From positions 1-35,838 of the forward strand of contig CALLRP010000042.1 in assembly GCA_938014335.1 (NCBI GenBank): 35,838 nt of DNA. Direction: 5' to 3'. The notes under the pieces are model-generated. The model saw only the letters and a list, made by a program, of their open reading frames with translations, had not been told where the DNA came from and did no database searches. Both the position numbers and the translations under genes were made by a program. This DNA comes from an uncultured bacterium (GTDB taxonomy: Bacteria; Hydrogenedentota; Hydrogenedentia; Hydrogenedentales; Hydrogenedentaceae). Below, one piece after another: positions 35,616 through 35,838 of this stretch. The first letter of the stretch is position 1. The number at the start of each line of letters is the position of its first letter.

Positions 35616-35635
35616 ACAGGGTAAATAAACTCTGT
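35616..35635 (+). terminator. Weak hairpin between fusA and tuf
   Basis: ACAGGGT (35616-35622) and ACTCTGT (35629-35635) form a 7-base stem with a G-T pair and a 6-base loop, ten bases after the fusA stop, followed by TTTAAT. It could attenuate or process the fusA-tuf transcript. Confidence 0.3.
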
Positions 35636-35705
35636 TTAATATAAAAAAATAAGAACAGTTAACAAAAAGTTAAAAAAAACAATATAAGACATAGGAGATA
35701 CAGCG

Positions 35706-35838
35706 ATGTCGAAGCAGAAATTTGAGCGGAAGAAGCCGCATGTAAACATTGGCACGATAGGACATGTGGATCATGGGAAGACGACATTGACGAGTGCCAT
35801 AACGAAGATATTGGCGCGGCAAGGATTGGCGGAGGTGA
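35706..35838 (+). CDS. tuf: Elongation factor Tu, 5' end only
   Basis: The window ends inside this gene after 44 codons. The visible part has the EF-Tu start [17 protein letters not shown] with the P-loop GHVDHGKT at residues 19-26. AGGAG lies 8 bases before the ATG. It follows fusA by 99 bases in the usual str order. About 25 of the 44 codons end in G, a bias stronger than in its neighbours and different from the C-ending bias in the fusA 5' part. Confidence 0.97.
   Translation, partial: MSKQKFERKKPHVNIGTIGHVDHGKTTLTSAITKILARQGLAEV

Noticed and set aside
35659..35688. TTAACA-18-TATAAG as a tuf promoter
   Set aside because: The predicted start of transcription would cut into the tuf ribosome site, so it is unlikely to be used.
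1..35838. tRNA genes, CRISPR arrays, transposases or prophage genes
   Set aside because: I looked for cloverleaf arms, regularly spaced repeats and recombinase motifs by eye and found none.

Overview
This AT-rich bacterial window encodes about 27 supported proteins in short operons on both strands, mostly with clear Shine-Dalgarno (SD) sites. The mix suggests an uncultured bacterium from the PVC/FCB/Hydrogenedentota-like part of the tree: DUF1080 (3-keto-disaccharide hydrolase-like) and ThuA proteins, an ABC permease fused to a GspG-like tail, an Mrp ATPase with a DUF971 tail, and ribosomal protein bTHX next to the str operon. This placement is inference from family content; no rRNA is present. 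I saw no tRNA, CRISPR array, insertion sequence or prophage.

Layout. 1-480: gene-free, with copies of a degenerate 'CTCTGTGGTT' repeat. 481-5346 (+): a YtrA-type GntR regulator, an ABC ATPase and a giant permease fusion, with overlapping reading frames and a promoter/operator upstream. 5440-5595 (+): a possible 51-aa small ORF. 5655-8450 (-): a PIG-L deacetylase and an SGNH hydrolase fused to two DUF1080 domains. 8803-14341 (-): larE, mtaB, a small membrane protein, pepA and miaB, read miaB first, combining two tRNA methylthiotransferases with a sulfur transferase. 14475-15440 (-): a sugar-nucleotide epimerase/dehydratase. 15441-16028: a gene-free stretch with three palindromes and a strong promoter for a cold-shock protein (+).

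16454-22033 (+): a secreted double-DUF1080 protein, a lipoprotein of unknown function, an Mrp/HCF101-like Fe-S ATPase and a chemoreceptor. A long hairpin separates these from convergent genes. 22100-23536 (-): a secreted ThuA protein and a YkgJ-type cysteine-cluster protein. 23800-23895 (+): a 31-aa hydrophobic small ORF with its own promoter and SD, ending one base before the convergent trxB stop codon. 23896-28102 (-): thioredoxin reductase, a DegT-family aminotransferase and ribulokinase. 28537-32069 (+): two overlapping membrane-anchored, dynamin-like GTPase genes, the best candidate for an undescribed system. 32174 to the end (+): bTHX, rpsL, rpsG, fusA and the start of tuf.

The secreted DUF1080, SGNH and ThuA proteins, the deacetylase and ribulokinase fit a heterotroph processing modified plant or microbial polysaccharides. 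Translation is represented by tRNA modification enzymes and the str operon. Points most worth checking are the GTPase pair, the 31-aa ORF, an S12 protein about 17 residues too long with a TTG start, a GC-rich 5' segment in fusA, and a structured 200-base rpsG-fusA spacer.
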